A stretch of 64,000 nt of DNA from Balaenoptera acutorostrata (GCF_949987535.1 NC_080075.1:41387036-41451035), one strand, 5' to 3'. Counted from the first letter of the stretch, positions 1 through 10,309 are shown. Notes: a model not told the origin generated them from the letters alone. Translations and numbers: made by a program.

Positions 1-239
1 ACCCTAGGCCTGAACCTCCCCCAAGGCACGGTCTCGTTTGCGTACTCCTAGGCCTCAGCACAGTGCCCCTAAACTGATGACTCCTAAACCTGTACCTCAA
101 GCTCCCACTTCAGCTTTGGGCCCAAACTCACTGCTCCCCACTGGCCTCTCCTCCTGCGTGACCTACCTCTGAATTCATCCCGTTCCCTTCAAACCAGGTT
201 CCCAGGTTGCTCTGAGTTGGGTAAGGGAACACACACTGA
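1..239. other. Unassigned sequence
   Basis: Pyrimidine-rich mixed sequence. No repeat, exon or regulatory motif recognised. Confidence 0.5.
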
Positions 240-415
240 CCCCAAGCTCCCAAGTGCCACATACTGTGCTAGCACCTCATTTAATCTTCACAATGGCTCT
301 GTGAGGAAGGAACTGTGATCTGCATTTTATAGCTGAAGAAGCCACGAGGAAGAAACCAAAATCTAGGTCTGTCTGGATCCAGACTCCATGTTCTTTCTAA
401 CGCATAGGACCACCT
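240..415 (-). repeat. MIR SINE relic
   Basis: Decayed antisense MIR. Seen: a degraded 'ACTGTGCTAGCACCTCATTTAATC' type block, then a 'TTATAGCTGAAGAAGC' remnant of the usual lower-copy-end segment, then 'GTCTGGATCCAGACTCC'. No TSD is visible, as expected for an element this old. Confidence 0.65.
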
Positions 416-1039
416 CCCATAATTCATTCAGTGGGTTGATGCTCTCAGCCAGGATGAATAATCTACCATCTACCCCTTAAAGGTTTGCAATTTTAGTGAG
501 AGAAACAGAAGATACAGGTAAATATGGTGGTGTGGTAAGTGCTATGATAGGGCCCTATGGGAATGCACAGAAGGAGCACCTATCACAGCCTTTGGGGTTC
601 AGGAGAAAGAACTGTTGGGCTAGAGATGGAGGTTTGAGTTTCATCAATGGTAACTTAAGCAATAGGAGTCTGAATCCTCCAAAGGGATATAAAGTGAGAG
701 GAAGAGCAGGCTGAAGAAGGAACTCTGAGGCATACCCACATTTAGGAGCTGAGGAGAAGAAGAAGTTACCTTAAGGGAGGCTGAGAAGAAGCCAAAAACA
801 TTGGAAACAGGAGGAAAACCAAACAATATGATCTTGCGGAAGAAAGGGAGGGAAGGAGTGGAGTTTAAGACGCTGAAAGTGTAACCAGTTTCAGCAATAG
901 GGAAATTATGGGTGCTCTTACTGAGAGCAGTCTCAGCTGAGTTTGGGTGGCAAAAGCCAGTCTGGAGTGGGTTGAAGAGAGATTAGATGGTAAGCAAATG
1001 CGGGTGATGAGCATAGACAACTATTTCAAGATGTCTAGT
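416..1039. other. Unassigned sequence
   Basis: Purine-rich (AGGAAG-type) sequence at about 690-860. Only short chance ORFs. No repeat family recognised. Confidence 0.45.
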
Positions 1040-1044
1040 TGCAA

Positions 1045-1145
1045 TAAGTTCACTGTGAAGATTAAATGAGGTGATGAAAATAAAGCAGTTAGCACAGTCC
1101 ATGGCACATAACAATAATTCAATAAATGTTGGCTGTTATTATTAT
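1045..1145 (+). repeat. MIR SINE 3' part
   Basis: The order 'GATTAAATGAGGTGATG', 'AGCACAGTCCATGGCACATA', 'AATAAATGTTGGCTGTTATTATTA' is the 3' half of a sense MIR. Ancient and without TSD. Confidence 0.7.
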
Positions 1146-1869
1146 ATATTAAGGAATATATTTTAAGGAATAAGAGAGCCAGTAGTAGCTATAAGGAAAT
1201 GCGAGTTTAGGGAGAATTTTTTAAAGACCTCTCTCTTTACTATATTGAAAAAAGCTTCAAAAACCACATCAAAGAACTACATGCAGTTGGTTCTAAAAAG
1301 CAACAACTCTCCGAGTCACCGTCCCCGACCCAGAGGCAACCACTTTGAACTACTTCTGTGTTGTGGTAACCTCCATATTGCTAATTAACCTCATAATACG
1401 ACTATTTCTTGATTCACCTTAGACATTATTAACTTCCTGATATGTTGAATGAGAATTTAATTCTCCTATACCTCTATCATCCAAAGTGGTTGTATCACCA
1501 TTCTCAGTTTCTCTGCTGGCCACCTTCACAACCTAGTTATGCTCTATTTATCGTTCCATTAATCATAGATAGTGTCTCTTGGCTCCCTACATTTAAGATG
1601 AGGATGTCAGTAGCCTACTCTTCCCTCCACCTTTCAAGGGGAAAGGCTTGTTTTGTTTCATTTTTTTAAATACAGGAGACTCTTGAGTAGGCTTGAGTGA
1701 AAGTGAGCAATTGAAGATAGATGACAAAACAGTTGTTGGTGTGAGACGATGAGTTCAGAGCCCAGTGTGGGACATCTCCTCCATAATGGCACCACCAATT
1801 TCCTAGCCAAGTCTTGAAACCTTCTAGAAAACATGCAACTCCTTTGCACACTGGATCCAATCAGCCATA
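1146..1869. other. Unassigned sequence
   Basis: No coding or repeat signal I can name. Short overlapping ORFs on both strands look random. Confidence 0.45.
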
Positions 1870-2510
1870 AAATTCCATAGATCCCACTTCTTCAGTTACC
1901 ATCTTTTTATTATTTTCTCTCCTGCACATGACTTTAGGTCAGACTTTCATTATTTCTTTTTTTAAAAAATAAATTTATTTATTTTATTTTTGGCTGTGTT
2001 GGGTCTTCGTTGCTGCACGCGGGCTTTCTCTAGTTGTGGCGAGCGGGGGCTACTCTTTGTTGCAGTGCGCGGGCTTCTCAATACTGTGGCTTCTTTTGTT
2101 GTGGAGCACGGGCTCTAGGCGTGCGGGCTTCAGTAGCTGTGGCACGCGGGCTCAGTAGTTGTGGCTCGTGGGCTCTAGAGCGCAGGCTCAGTAGTTGTGA
2201 TTGCAGGGGCTTAGCTGCTCTGCAGCATGTGGGATCTTCCCAGACCAGGGCTCGAACCCATGTCCCCTGCATTGGCAGGCAGATTCTTAACCACTGTGCC
2301 ACCAGGGAAGCCCCGGGCTTTCATTATTTCTGACTTAGACAATAGACTTCTAACTGATCTTTCTCCTTACTTTTCCCTTGCAAGTCTATTTTACACTGAT
2401 GCCGATTAATCTTAAAGCAGAGCTCTCATCATCTTACTCCCTTGTTTAGAATCCATAGTCTGGCTTTCAAGGTCTTCTACAATGTGATCCCAGCCCAGCA
2501 TGAGTTAAGG
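1870..2510 (+). repeat. L2 LINE relic, split by a SINE
   Basis: Downstream of the SINE the text 'CTAACTGATCTTTCTCCTTAC', 'CTCTCATCATCTTACTCCC' and 'CAAGGTCTTCTACAATGTGATC' matches the L2 3' region in order. The SINE at 1957-2317 interrupts it. The left edge is uncertain. Confidence 0.55.
1957..2317 (-). mobile_element. CHR-type SINE, long form
   Basis: Antisense copy: A/T-rich tail on the left, tRNA-related head on the right ending ACCAGGGAAGCCCC. Flanked by a perfect 13-bp TSD CTTTCATTATTTC at 1944-1956 and 2318-2330. Type B body (GCAACGAAGACCCAACACAGCC-like, read on the minus strand). Inserted by L1 machinery into the L2 relic. Confidence 0.95.
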
Positions 2511-3349
2511 GAATGTTCAGTCAGGAAGGAGAGGGGTGGAGGTCAGAGGCAAATGGAACATGTTCCCCAGGTAAAGCATAGTTTCTCAGGCGCCCCTATT
2601 CAACAGGAGCTTCAGGGCCCTTCTGGAAGAGGTAAAGGCTGGTTAACCACCCCAGATGTGTCTTTTGCAAAGTCCAATAACCGTAACCATGTGCTCTGGT
2701 TCAGAAATTCTCTTAATATTTCCTTTGGAAATTCACAAAAGAATGCAAACAGCCAATAAACATTTAAAAGTTCAACATCACTAGTTAGAATGTCAGCCAT
2801 GAGAAAAGGTATGTACCATTTTTTTTTAAAGAGTTTATCCATTATTATCTAATAGCTGGACAGTTTAGCTGGCATCTGCTTTCCCCTCCTCTCTGGTCTG
2901 AATCCTTTGGGGAACTGGATAGGCCTGGCATGGGGCACTAACTGCAGAGAGCATGTGAGGCATGTACTTCTGTGTCACGGAAGCTGCGACACTGAGCGAG
3001 ATTATTTTTAGAGGTGACCTTCTAGGTTCCAAGGAAAAGTAAACAGACATGCACATGATTTCCTCTGAGAGACTCGTGGTAAACAAATTGGCATGCACAC
3101 ACTCACTATTATCCCATGTTCTGACTCCAGGGCTCTTAAAGAGCAATTTCAGGTGAAAAGCTTTACTGAAAGCTGAAACCAACCAGGATGAAGAGAGGGG
3201 TAAACTGAGTGAAAGTTCACAGCTTCTAGCTACTGGGTCAGAGAACTGCAGGTGAAACAACTTATCTATTCCAAATTCTTGGAAAACATGTTGTTTTAAA
3301 TGAAGTTTCAATAATTCCTCATGAAAATATTGCTAAAACTTATTATTTA
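2511..3349. other. Mostly unassigned, with a short L1 fragment
   Basis: At about 2735-2800 'CAAACAGCCAATAAACATTT' followed by 'TTCAACATCACTAGTTAGAA' resembles the end of ORF2 in an old sense L1. The rest, including a 148-codon antisense ORF at 2865-3311, has no recognisable protein or repeat character. Confidence 0.4.
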
Positions 3350-3965
3350 ATGTCTCACCTCTTATTTTGTATTATTCCTTTTGTTTTACCTTTGTTGTTT
3401 TTCCTATGTAATGTGTTTATTATTTTTAAGTGAACATTATAGAAAATGCAGAAGGAAAAAATCCCCATAATCCTGCTCCTTATTGTTTGTTATGTATCCT
3501 TCAGGTATTTTTATGTATATACTTAAATATATATATCAACAAAAGAAAAACATACTGTCATAAATTTCTTTGTCATCTTATACTGGATCTAGGGCATCTT
3601 TTCACATTGGTATATATAGGTCTGCCTCATTCTATTGATGGACATTTAGGTCATTTCCAGTGTTTTACTATTACAAACAATGCATAAGCAAGCATCTTTG
3701 AACAGATATCTTGAGCACTTGCATGAAAATTTCTGTTGGACAGCTTCTGGGAAGAATTTCTGGATCAAAACATTTACATATTTTTAAAGGTTTTTTTGTT
3801 TGTTTGTTTGTTTGTCTTGGCCGCACCACACTGCTTGTGGGATCTTAGTTCCCCGACCAGGAATCAAACCCGGCCCTCGGCAGTGAAAGCGCAGAGTCCT
3901 AACCACTGGACCACAGGGGATTCCCTAAAGTTTTAATTTGGTTATTGCCAAGCTGCTCTCCACCT
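3350..3965 (-). repeat. Old L1 3' region, antisense
   Basis: 'CTATTGATGGACATTTAGGTCATTTCC', 'ACAAACAATGC' and 'CTGGATCAAAACATTTACAT' follow the order of an antisense L1M 3' end. It is split by a short SINE at about 3787-3925 and resumes as 'GCCAAGCTGCTCTCCACC'. Confidence 0.65.
3787..3925 (-). mobile_element. Short tRNA-derived SINE
   Basis: Antisense copy, about 135 bp, without the long GC-rich body. It keeps the tRNA-related head (minus-strand B box within 'GACCAGGAATCAAACCCGG', then 'CTAACCACTGGACC'). The TSD is imperfect: TAAAGGTTTTT / TAAAGTTTT. Divergence and form suggest an older subfamily than the long copies. Confidence 0.85.
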
Positions 3966-4014
3966 GTTTCCTGGAAACATGCAAATAAATAAATTTCTCA
4001 TGAAGACTTAGTAG

Positions 4015-4070
4015 CAAACACAATGCCTGGCACATAGTAGCTGTTTGTTAATTGATGGTTAGATTAAAGC
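4015..4070 (+). repeat. L2/MIR tail fragment
   Basis: 'AATGCCTGGCACATAGTAG' plus 'TTGTTAATTGATGG' resembles the terminal segment shared by L2 and MIR. Too short to decide between them. Confidence 0.45.
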
Positions 4071-4637
4071 TTCATAAATATTACTTATTGTTCTGACTGT
4101 GACACTAAAGTGCATTGCCCTGCCTGCCTCACTCTTAATTATCCCAGACAACTGAGGTATTTAAGTGTGGTAAAGTAGTAAACACAATACACATTAGTAG
4201 TAAATACAATAAAAAATAATAGTATTAATACATACCACAATACATAGCATTTCTGATTGTCTCCTCTGTGGCAAGATATTGTTGTCATCTGAAATCATAA
4301 AATTCTAGAGTAGACAGGAACCTAGACATCAAATAGTGTTTCTTTTTTTTATATGAAGAAGTGAAAGCCCAGAAAGGTAATGATTGTCCAAAGGTTTGAG
4401 AATTAATAGATCCTACTGAAAACACCTCTTATTTCTTCCTTGACTTGAATGCACAGATCTATTATCATTTTATTTCACTTGACTATATCATACAAACAAG
4501 GCACATTATTGACTGAGATATGTGTCCTCAAGTCTTCTTAGTTCTGTCAATTTACCTGCCTAGAGCTTTCCTGCTTGCCCTTCTAATTTTCTACTTCAAG
4601 TTGGCCAAGGATTGAAAACAAGAGAGCCAAGCTTATT
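4071..4637. other. Unassigned AT-rich sequence
   Basis: AT-rich with an AAATACAATA-type repetitive patch at about 4180-4240. A weak MIR- or L3-like piece ('GAAGAAGTGAAAGCCCAGAAAGG') lies near 4353. Nothing firm. Confidence 0.4.
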
Positions 4638-4651
4638 AGAACTATACAGCA

Positions 4652-4968
4652 GGGCTTCCCTGGTGGCACAGTGGTTGAGAATCTGCCTGCCAATGCAGGG
4701 GACACGGGTTCGAGCCCTGGTCTGGGAAGATCCCACATGCCGCGGAGCAACTGGGCCTGTGAGCCACAATTGCTGAGCCTGCGCGTCTGGAGCCTGTGCT
4801 CCGCAACAAGAGAGGCCGCGATAGTGAGAGGCCCGCGCACCGCGATGAAGAGTGGTCCCCGCTTGCCACAACTAGAGAAGGCCCTCGTACAGAAACGAAG
4901 ACCCAACACAGCCATAAATAAATAAATAAATAAATAAATAAAAGAACGTGAATTTCTTTTTTAAAAAA
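4652..4968 (+). mobile_element. CHR-type SINE, type A
   Basis: Head GGGCTTCCCTGGTGGCACAG, B box GGGTTCGAGCC, GC-rich body, (AAAT)n tail. Perfect 14-bp TSD AGAACTATACAGCA at 4638-4651 and 4969-4982. Type A is defined here by 'GCGCGTCTGGAGCC', 'GATAGTGAGAGGCC' and 'CAACACAGCCATAAATA'. After the A-tail, 25 bases of non-A sequence precede the TSD, so the tail is heterogeneous. Confidence 0.97.
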
Positions 4969-5077
4969 AGAACTATACAGCAAGTGATGGGATCTGAGAG
5001 TGAGTCTAAGATTTTCTTATGAGTGAAACACAAGAGCCTTAATACTTTTTTGTCAGCTATTTTGGCTACTCAGGACA

Positions 5078-5079
5078 GC

Positions 5080-5113
<34 letters not shown>

Positions 5114-5130
5114 ATGTGTGTGTGTGTGCA
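5078..5130. repeat. (TG)n microsatellite
   Basis: About 50 bases of alternating TG, broken once by TTTATG. Alternating purine-pyrimidine runs can adopt Z-DNA and are usually length-polymorphic. Confidence 0.95.
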
Positions 5131-5218
5131 TATGTACTTCCTAAGCTTTAGCAGCTTAGGAACGTGTTGCCATGTTCTGGATAGATGAGACTGTTATCTA
5201 TATATAAATAAGTGTATA

Positions 5219-5440
5219 TGCAGTTGACCTTTGAACAACACAGAAGTTAGGGGCATCAACTCTCCTTGTAGTCAAAAATCTGAGTATAACTTTACAGTCT
5301 GCCCTTGGTACCTGTGGTTCTGCATCTTCAGGTGCAACCAACCTCAGATTGTGTAGTACTGTAGTAGTATTTATTGAATATAATCAGCATATAAGTGGAC
5401 ATGCACAGTTCAAACCCCTGTTGTTCAAGGGTCAACCGTA
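5219..5440. mobile_element. Tigger-type DNA transposon MITE
   Basis: About 220 bp with terminal inverted repeats: AGTTGACCTTTGAACAACA at 5222-5240 pairs with TGTTGTTCAAGGGTCAACC at 5419-5437 with one mismatch in the matched core. Flanking TA dinucleotides fit the TA target of Tc1/mariner elements. The interior is far too short for a transposase, so it is a non-autonomous copy. Confidence 0.8.
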
Positions 5441-5669
5441 TATGAAATATTGCTAAGAGTAAAATCCTGGAAGGTATTCAGAACCATTTAGATTTAAAAA
5501 TTTTCCCAATTCTAAGGAAACAAATAGTCGAAGCGTTTGTCTTCATGTGCTATCAACATTTGGCCAAGGTCTATTTAAAGGACAGTGAAATAAGAATCCT
5601 TTCTCCTTCACTTTGCCGATATATAACGCCAACTTTGGTCTGATCATCAGTAATTTCAGGAATAGTTTC

Positions 5670-6167
5670 TGTGGCAGTCAGAATAATGGCTGCCCAAAGA
5701 TGTCCACATCATAATTCCTGAAATCTGTGAATATGTGCCCTTACATGACAAAAGGGACTTTGCAGATATGATTAAATTAAGGGTCTTGAGATGGGGAGAG
5801 TAGCCTGGGTCATCCAGGTGGGCCCAATGTAATTACAAGCCTCCTTAAAAGTAAAAGAGGGAGGCAGGAGAGTCAGAGAAGGAGGTACGGTGACAAGAGC
5901 AGGGGTCAGAGTGATACGACCCCTGTTTGTTTGAGGAAGAGACCATGAGCCAAGGAATGCAGGCAGCCTCTAGAAGCTGGAAAAGGCAAGGAAGCAGATT
6001 CTGCCTAAGAGTCTCCAGAAAGGAATGCAGCCCACTGCCAACACTTTGATCCTGGTCCAGGAGACCATTTTAGATTTCTCTCCAGAACTGTAAGATAGCA
6101 AATTTGTGTTATTTTAAGTCACTGAGTTCATGGTAATTTGTTATAACATCAACAGGAAGCTAACACA
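5670..6167 (+). mobile_element. MaLR (MLT1-type) solo LTR
   Basis: Begins TGTGGCAGTCAGAATAATGG. Contains 'AAAAGGGACTTTGCAGATAT', 'GGTGGGCCCAATGTAATTAC', 'GCCTCTAGAAGCTGGAAAAG' and 'TTTAAGTCACTGAGTTCATGG', in MLT1 order, and ends TAACACA. Near-perfect 5-bp TSD GTTTC / GTGTC at 5665-5669 and 6168-6172. No internal retroviral region, so a solo LTR left by recombination. Confidence 0.9.
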
Positions 6168-6297
6168 GTGTCTTACCATAAGCCAGTGTAAGTTTGAGTT
6201 TTGATTGAAGGACAATTGTTCTTTTGCATTTGAATCAAATATTTAAAGAATGTGAAAATGTTTAAAAGAAAAAAAGCTGAAAAAAGTAACCACGTAA

Positions 6298-6440
6298 TAA
6301 TAGTAATAGTTAACATCAATTGAGCACTTACTATATACAAGACATTGGATTTACAAAATTTCATGGAAGGCTTACAATGAAAGGATGATGTAGGACTATG
6401 ACAATAATCCGTTTATTAGATAAGAAAGCAAATATAAAGA
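6298..6440 (-). repeat. MIR SINE relic
   Basis: 'TTAACATCAATTGAGCACTTACTATATAC' is the antisense MIR 3' end. The downstream part is very diverged. Confidence 0.65.
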
Positions 6441-7197
6441 AGGTGAAGAATTTAACTTTAATAAGCAAAGAGATTAGCTGAACTATCCTGTGGTAAGGTG
6501 CAGAATTCCATCCTCTCAAACCAAGCAGGGAAAGTTTGAAGGTAGTTACTATAAAAATTAGGCAAAGGTAAAGCTTGTAAGATTCCTAAGGGATAGGTGA
6601 TGCCTTAGTTTGTGAAAATAAATCCCACCTGAAATGCTTTGAGTTACTACTACATGGCAGGCAGCTCCCGGCTATTACAATGGGCTCAGTTTGTTAACTG
6701 GCAGACCAGGTGGAATCCCCAGAAGGTGCATCCTTTCCTCCCCCACCCTCCCTACCCCCATCTGGAACCTTTGACCCATAACCCTGAATTCATAACCCCA
6801 ATCTTGTCTTTGACTGACAACCCTGAATACATGACATCAGATTAACAGTCCCAAAATAAATCTGTTCCCGTCCATTGGAGTGTCATTGGATAATGACTGC
6901 AATCCCAAATAATATACACGATGATATAGTTCTAATGACATCTTATATTTACAAGATGTAGTAACAAATTTTTAACTCACTGTGCTGTTTGTGTATGTGT
7001 TCTTTGTATTTAAGATATTTGAAATGTTTTAGAGAATCTCACAGGCTGGATAAAGATCTGACATTTTAAACTGATTTTTCATTGAAATACTTAGGATTTG
7101 ACCAATTAGGGATATAGTGAATATTTAAACGCTTAAGTGAACTATAGGTTTGATTTTTATGCTGCATAGATGCCTAAGAGAATCTGATTTACTATAT
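6441..7197. other. Unassigned sequence
   Basis: No family recognised. A C-rich stretch with repeated 'AACCCTGAAT' / 'AACCCCAATC' units at about 6778-6830 is the only visible internal structure. Confidence 0.45.
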
Positions 7198-7435
7198 TTA
7201 CAATAACACATTTGTTAAGTGCTTATTACTTACCAGGACTGTTTTAAGTGCATTGCATGGACTAACTCAGGTAAACCTCATAACAACTCTATATGAGTTT
7301 GGTATTATTGCTACTCCCACTTTCAGAGGGTAAAACAGAGGCACAAAGAGTTATGTGACCGAACCAAGATCAGGCAGCCGGTTAGTAGCAGAGCAATCTG
7401 GCTGGGAGTACATGCTCCTAACCAATGTCCCCTCA
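7198..7435 (-). repeat. MIR SINE, near full length
   Basis: Runs in order from 'TTTGTTAAGTGCTTATTACTTACC' through 'ATAACAACTCTATATGAG', 'GTAAAACAGAGGCACAAAGAG' and 'CAGGCAGCCGGTTAGTAGCAG' to 'ATGCTCCTAACCAATG'. Antisense; the best-preserved MIR in the window. Confidence 0.85.
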
Positions 7436-7954
7436 GTGCTCAGGAAGACTCTTACAGGGGTACTCTGATAAGTGCTCAGGACTTGGCAGAGAATGGCCCA
7501 AGATGATTTACAGAGTGTAAATCTGACTTGTTAGAAGCATGAAGTACCTGGGACAATCAGATACAGCAATGTGTGAATTTGACATATTTAAGGGAATTTA
7601 ATAAATGAGGTTTATAAACAGTGTCTAAATGTGCAAGAGAATGTGATTTGTTAGATTTGTATGCTTTTGTGACTTTAATATGTAATGCTTAAAAAAATTC
7701 TATCCCATTTATAAATGGGAAGTTTAATACGTCAAATTAATATGCTCACTGGCATTAATCAAAGAACAAGTGAAAGTGTTTTAACATGAAATTGACAGAT
7801 TTATAAATGAATTTGATTTGTGTTTAAATACTTAATAACGACTAGACTTAAATTTTACAACCCTAATAAATATCATTTAAAACACAAGCAACTTTATGGG
7901 TTCCTTCCCGTGCACAAGAAGTCCGCTCTGACATTTAAAATCTCAACTGATCAT
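7436..7954. other. Unassigned AT-rich sequence
   Basis: AT-rich, with a perfect 16-bp palindrome CCCATTTATAAATGGG at 7704-7719. No repeat family or exon recognised. Confidence 0.45.
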
Positions 7955-8115
7955 TGGTACAGTTTTAGCCCTGTTTTGCAGAGGGGGAAACTGAGGGCAA
8001 GAGAAATAACTTCCCAAGGTGACAGAACTGGGAAGTGATGGATGCCGCGTTCCAGCCCAGATGACACCAGACTGCCAAAGCCAGCACACTAACCACTCTC
8101 CTGTACCACCTCCAG
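7955..8115 (-). repeat. MIR SINE fragment
   Basis: 'CCCTGTTTTGCAGAGGGGGAAACTGAGGG', 'TCCCAAGGTGACAGAACTGG' and 'ACTAACCACTCTCC' form the antisense MIR core and 5' end. Confidence 0.75.
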
Positions 8116-8800
8116 GTTCTAGAGATGCCATTTCTATAGAATACAGTGTCGGTTGTGAATACATAACCTGCAGGAATATACACCAGTACAACAACACTGG
8201 TCTTTCCTGGAATGGGAATTATGGAGGACTGTTATTTCTGTAACATTTAAGACTTGAGTAAAAGGAGTTCTCTACCCCTTCACCCCACTTTCCAACTAAT
8301 TTCTTTATTGACAATTTAAAATTAAGAGAATTCTGCACCTCTTTATATTTCACTTCTCTGCATTGTCAATCAGCATTTTGTAGTCATTTATTAATATTTA
8401 CCTCATGAGCTTTTTTTTTTTTTAAACACTCCTGCTTATGCTCAGATGGGTATCATTACTGGGTGAAACATTTTATGCCCTCATCCCTGTATGTCCCATA
8501 GAATGTCACTTCTTCAATTATGCTGCTTTTGTATCTAGTATATGCTTTTATTAAGTGTATAACACTGAATTATAGTTTTTCTATTCAGCCATCTTCCCTA
8601 TTAGAGTATCTGTGTTATATATGACTTTCCCCAGGGTCCAGCACAGAATTTGGTTGGTTAAACCACACATATTTTTCAGTTATGGAATCTGAAGTATGCT
8701 TTGCATAGGCAATCGTTATAGTTTTTCCTTTTCGGAAAAGGCTTACTTTCTTTCTGTCTTTGAACTCTTTGGTCTAGCATTGGGGTAAATGACACAGTGC
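8116..8800. other. Unassigned sequence
   Basis: AT-rich with a poly(T) run at 8411-8423. No family or coding signal recognised. Confidence 0.45.
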
Positions 8801-8813
8801 AGACTTAAGTAGA

Positions 8814-9093
8814 CCTGGGACTTCCCTGGTGGCGCAGTGGTTGAGAATCCACCTGCCAATACAGGGGACACGGGCTTGATCCCTGGTCAGGGAAGATCCC
8901 ACATGCCGTGGAGCAACTAAGCCCATGTGCCACAACTACTGAGCCTGCGCTCTAGAGCCCACGTGCCACAACTACGGAGCCCTCGTGCTGCAACTACTGA
9001 AGCCCGCGCACCTAGAGCCCGTGCTGCACAAGAGAAGCCATCACAATGAGAAGCCCGCGAGCAGCAACGAAGACCCAATGCAGCCAAAAAAAA
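8814..9093 (+). mobile_element. CHR-type SINE, type B
   Basis: Head GGGACTTCCCTGGTGGCGCAG with A box; the B box has decayed to GGGCTTGATCCC. Body with repeated 'GCCACAACTAC' modules and a short A-tail. Perfect 13-bp TSD AGACTTAAGTAGA at 8801-8813 and 9094-9106. Confidence 0.95.
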
Positions 9094-9106
9094 AGACTTA
9101 AGTAGA

Positions 9107-9449
9107 ACTAAAAGTGGAGGAATTCAGTTAAGAAGTTATCACAAAACTGGAAAAAAGTTTCTGAAAACACGAATCATTTACAAGGAGGAGCTGAGAGTGG
9201 AGCTATGTAACATATTAACAACTGGGAGAGAGGGAGAATCTTCTCTTTGCTTCCCCTGAGGTGCTCCATGTTCGGTTGCTCTCAGACTAGCTAGGCCGCC
9301 ACATCTGGTATGTGTTTCTAAGGGTCAGGTTTTCTACTTAAAAGAAGAAAAAGCAGTTAACCCCTTAATCAACAGAATAGTTTTAGATAGTTGTGGGTCA
9401 CAAATACTTCGGTTACTTATCATGACCCCAGTACATTTGCATTTTATCC
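9107..9449. other. Unassigned sequence left of the CpG island
   Basis: No repeat recognised. The sequence passes from AT-rich to the GC-rich island at about 9450. Confidence 0.45.
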
Positions 9450-9626
9450 TGGATTGCATCTATGGTGGGAATCTCGGGGGCGCCGGTAATGTTTTGGATG
9501 ATGCAGTCCTGCAGACCACCTAACTCCCACAATAGTGCCCCTGTGCCCTCCAGCGTGGGTGCGAGGGTGGTGACGCTGGAGCTGGCCCCGGCCACTTCCT
9601 CCCCTCCAAGTCTGCGGCCAGGGCGG

Positions 9627-9644
9627 GAAAGTGAAAATGAAAAC
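9627..9644 (+). promoter_or_regulatory. ISRE / tandem IRF site
   Basis: GAAAGTGAAAATGAAAAC: three GAAA cores with exactly two bases between them, the spacing bound by IRF factors and ISGF3. It lies at the left margin of the GC-box cluster, about 350 bp from the kB-type site. Function is inferred from the motif only. Confidence 0.75.
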
Positions 9645-9851
9645 AGAATCTGCTCTGATTGCCCCCTCTCCGGCTGGCGACCCGCGCTGGTCACACAGAC
9701 TGTGTGAGAGGATGGGAAGAGCCGCGAGATCACGGGCTGGAGACCCTCTGAAGAGTTTGCCTCCTCCTCTGGGGAAAGGGCGGGGGATCTCCTTTCCCAC
9801 CGCGTGCGGACTAGTGCAGCCCGACCGCCCACTTGGAGGAGGCTCTAGCTG

Positions 9852-9940
9852 CCCCGCCCCGCCTCGCTTGGGCTCGCCCCATGAGTCTCCGCCCCCACGA
9901 GGCCCCGCCTTCCGTGTTGGTCCCTAAGGCCACGCCCCCT
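9852..9940. promoter_or_regulatory. Cluster of GC boxes
   Basis: Four SP/KLF-type sites within 90 bp: CCCCGCCCCGCC at 9852-9863, CTCCGCCCCCAC at 9887-9898, GGCCCCGCCT at 9901-9910 and CCACGCCCCCT at 9930-9940. Typical of the core of a TATA-less promoter. Confidence 0.75.
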
Positions 9941-9988
9941 GGGGCCCCAAGCCCCTGAGGCTCCGCTAGGCCTGGCCAGCCTCGAAGA

Positions 9989-9998
9989 GGGAGTTTCC
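9989..9998 (+). promoter_or_regulatory. NF-kB-like site
   Basis: GGGAGTTTCC fits GGGRNNYYCC exactly. It is followed by the pyrimidine-rich TTTTCCTCTCCTGCTCC, where transcription could start. A ten-base motif can occur by chance; the ISRE and GC boxes nearby raise its weight. Confidence 0.55.
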
Positions 9999-10004
9999 TT
10001 TTCC

Positions 10005-10290
10005 TCTCCTGCTCCACCTCCTCCTCTTTCTGGTCTCTCCGCCTTCTCCGCGCTGCCTTGGGTCGCCTGATGCAGAAGTTCTGGCAGAGACTGGGCCGAA
10101 GCGAAGCCAGGGTGCTTTCTTATTAGGGCCTTGGCCAGGCCTGGGGATCCGGCGGCGACGGCCGACAACCTTAGGGTTGAGTCTCCTTCCAGGCGCATCT
10201 CTGCAGTGAGAACCTTTTGGGGAGGGTAGATCCTGAAGATCCGTTTGGGAATTTCTTTCTCCTGGCTCACCAGCCCCACGTCCCCCAAGT
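10005..10290 (+). other. Candidate non-coding first exon
   Basis: Proposed exon from somewhere in the pyrimidine-rich tract near 10005 to the donor CCAAGT/GTAAGTGAT (intron begins 10291). An ATG at 10070 opens only an 18-codon frame ending TAG within the exon, so the exon would be 5' UTR with an upstream ORF. The exact start is unknown and no downstream exon was recognised. Confidence 0.4.
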
Positions 10291-10309
10291 GTAAGTGATA
10301 GGACGGGGA

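Larger units (their letters stand above)
9450..10300. promoter_or_regulatory. CpG island promoter
   Basis: The only non-SINE stretch in the window that is GC-rich and dense in CpG. Inside it: an ISRE-like triple GAAA at 9627-9644, four GC boxes at 9852-9940, an NF-kB-like site at 9989-9998 and a strong splice donor at 10291. There is no TATA box, as usual for CpG island promoters. The combination suggests an interferon- and NF-kB-responsive gene transcribed rightward; the gene is not identifiable here. A bidirectional promoter cannot be excluded. Confidence 0.8.

Noticed and set aside
2865..3311. 148-codon - strand ORF
   Set aside because: No recognisable domain, signal or homology by eye, and no splice context; consistent with chance.
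4652..4740. tRNA gene from A and B box matches
   Set aside because: The A and B boxes belong to the SINE head; no cloverleaf with intact acceptor and anticodon stems is present. The same applies to all other SINE copies.
9413..9832. 139-codon antisense ORF across the CpG island
   Set aside because: The frame looks protein-like at its end, but it has no in-frame ATG until six residues before the last stretch, it covers the ISRE, and GC-rich DNA makes long frames by chance. The donor-like ATAA/GTAACC at 9416 on the minus strand is weak. Only transcript evidence could revive it.
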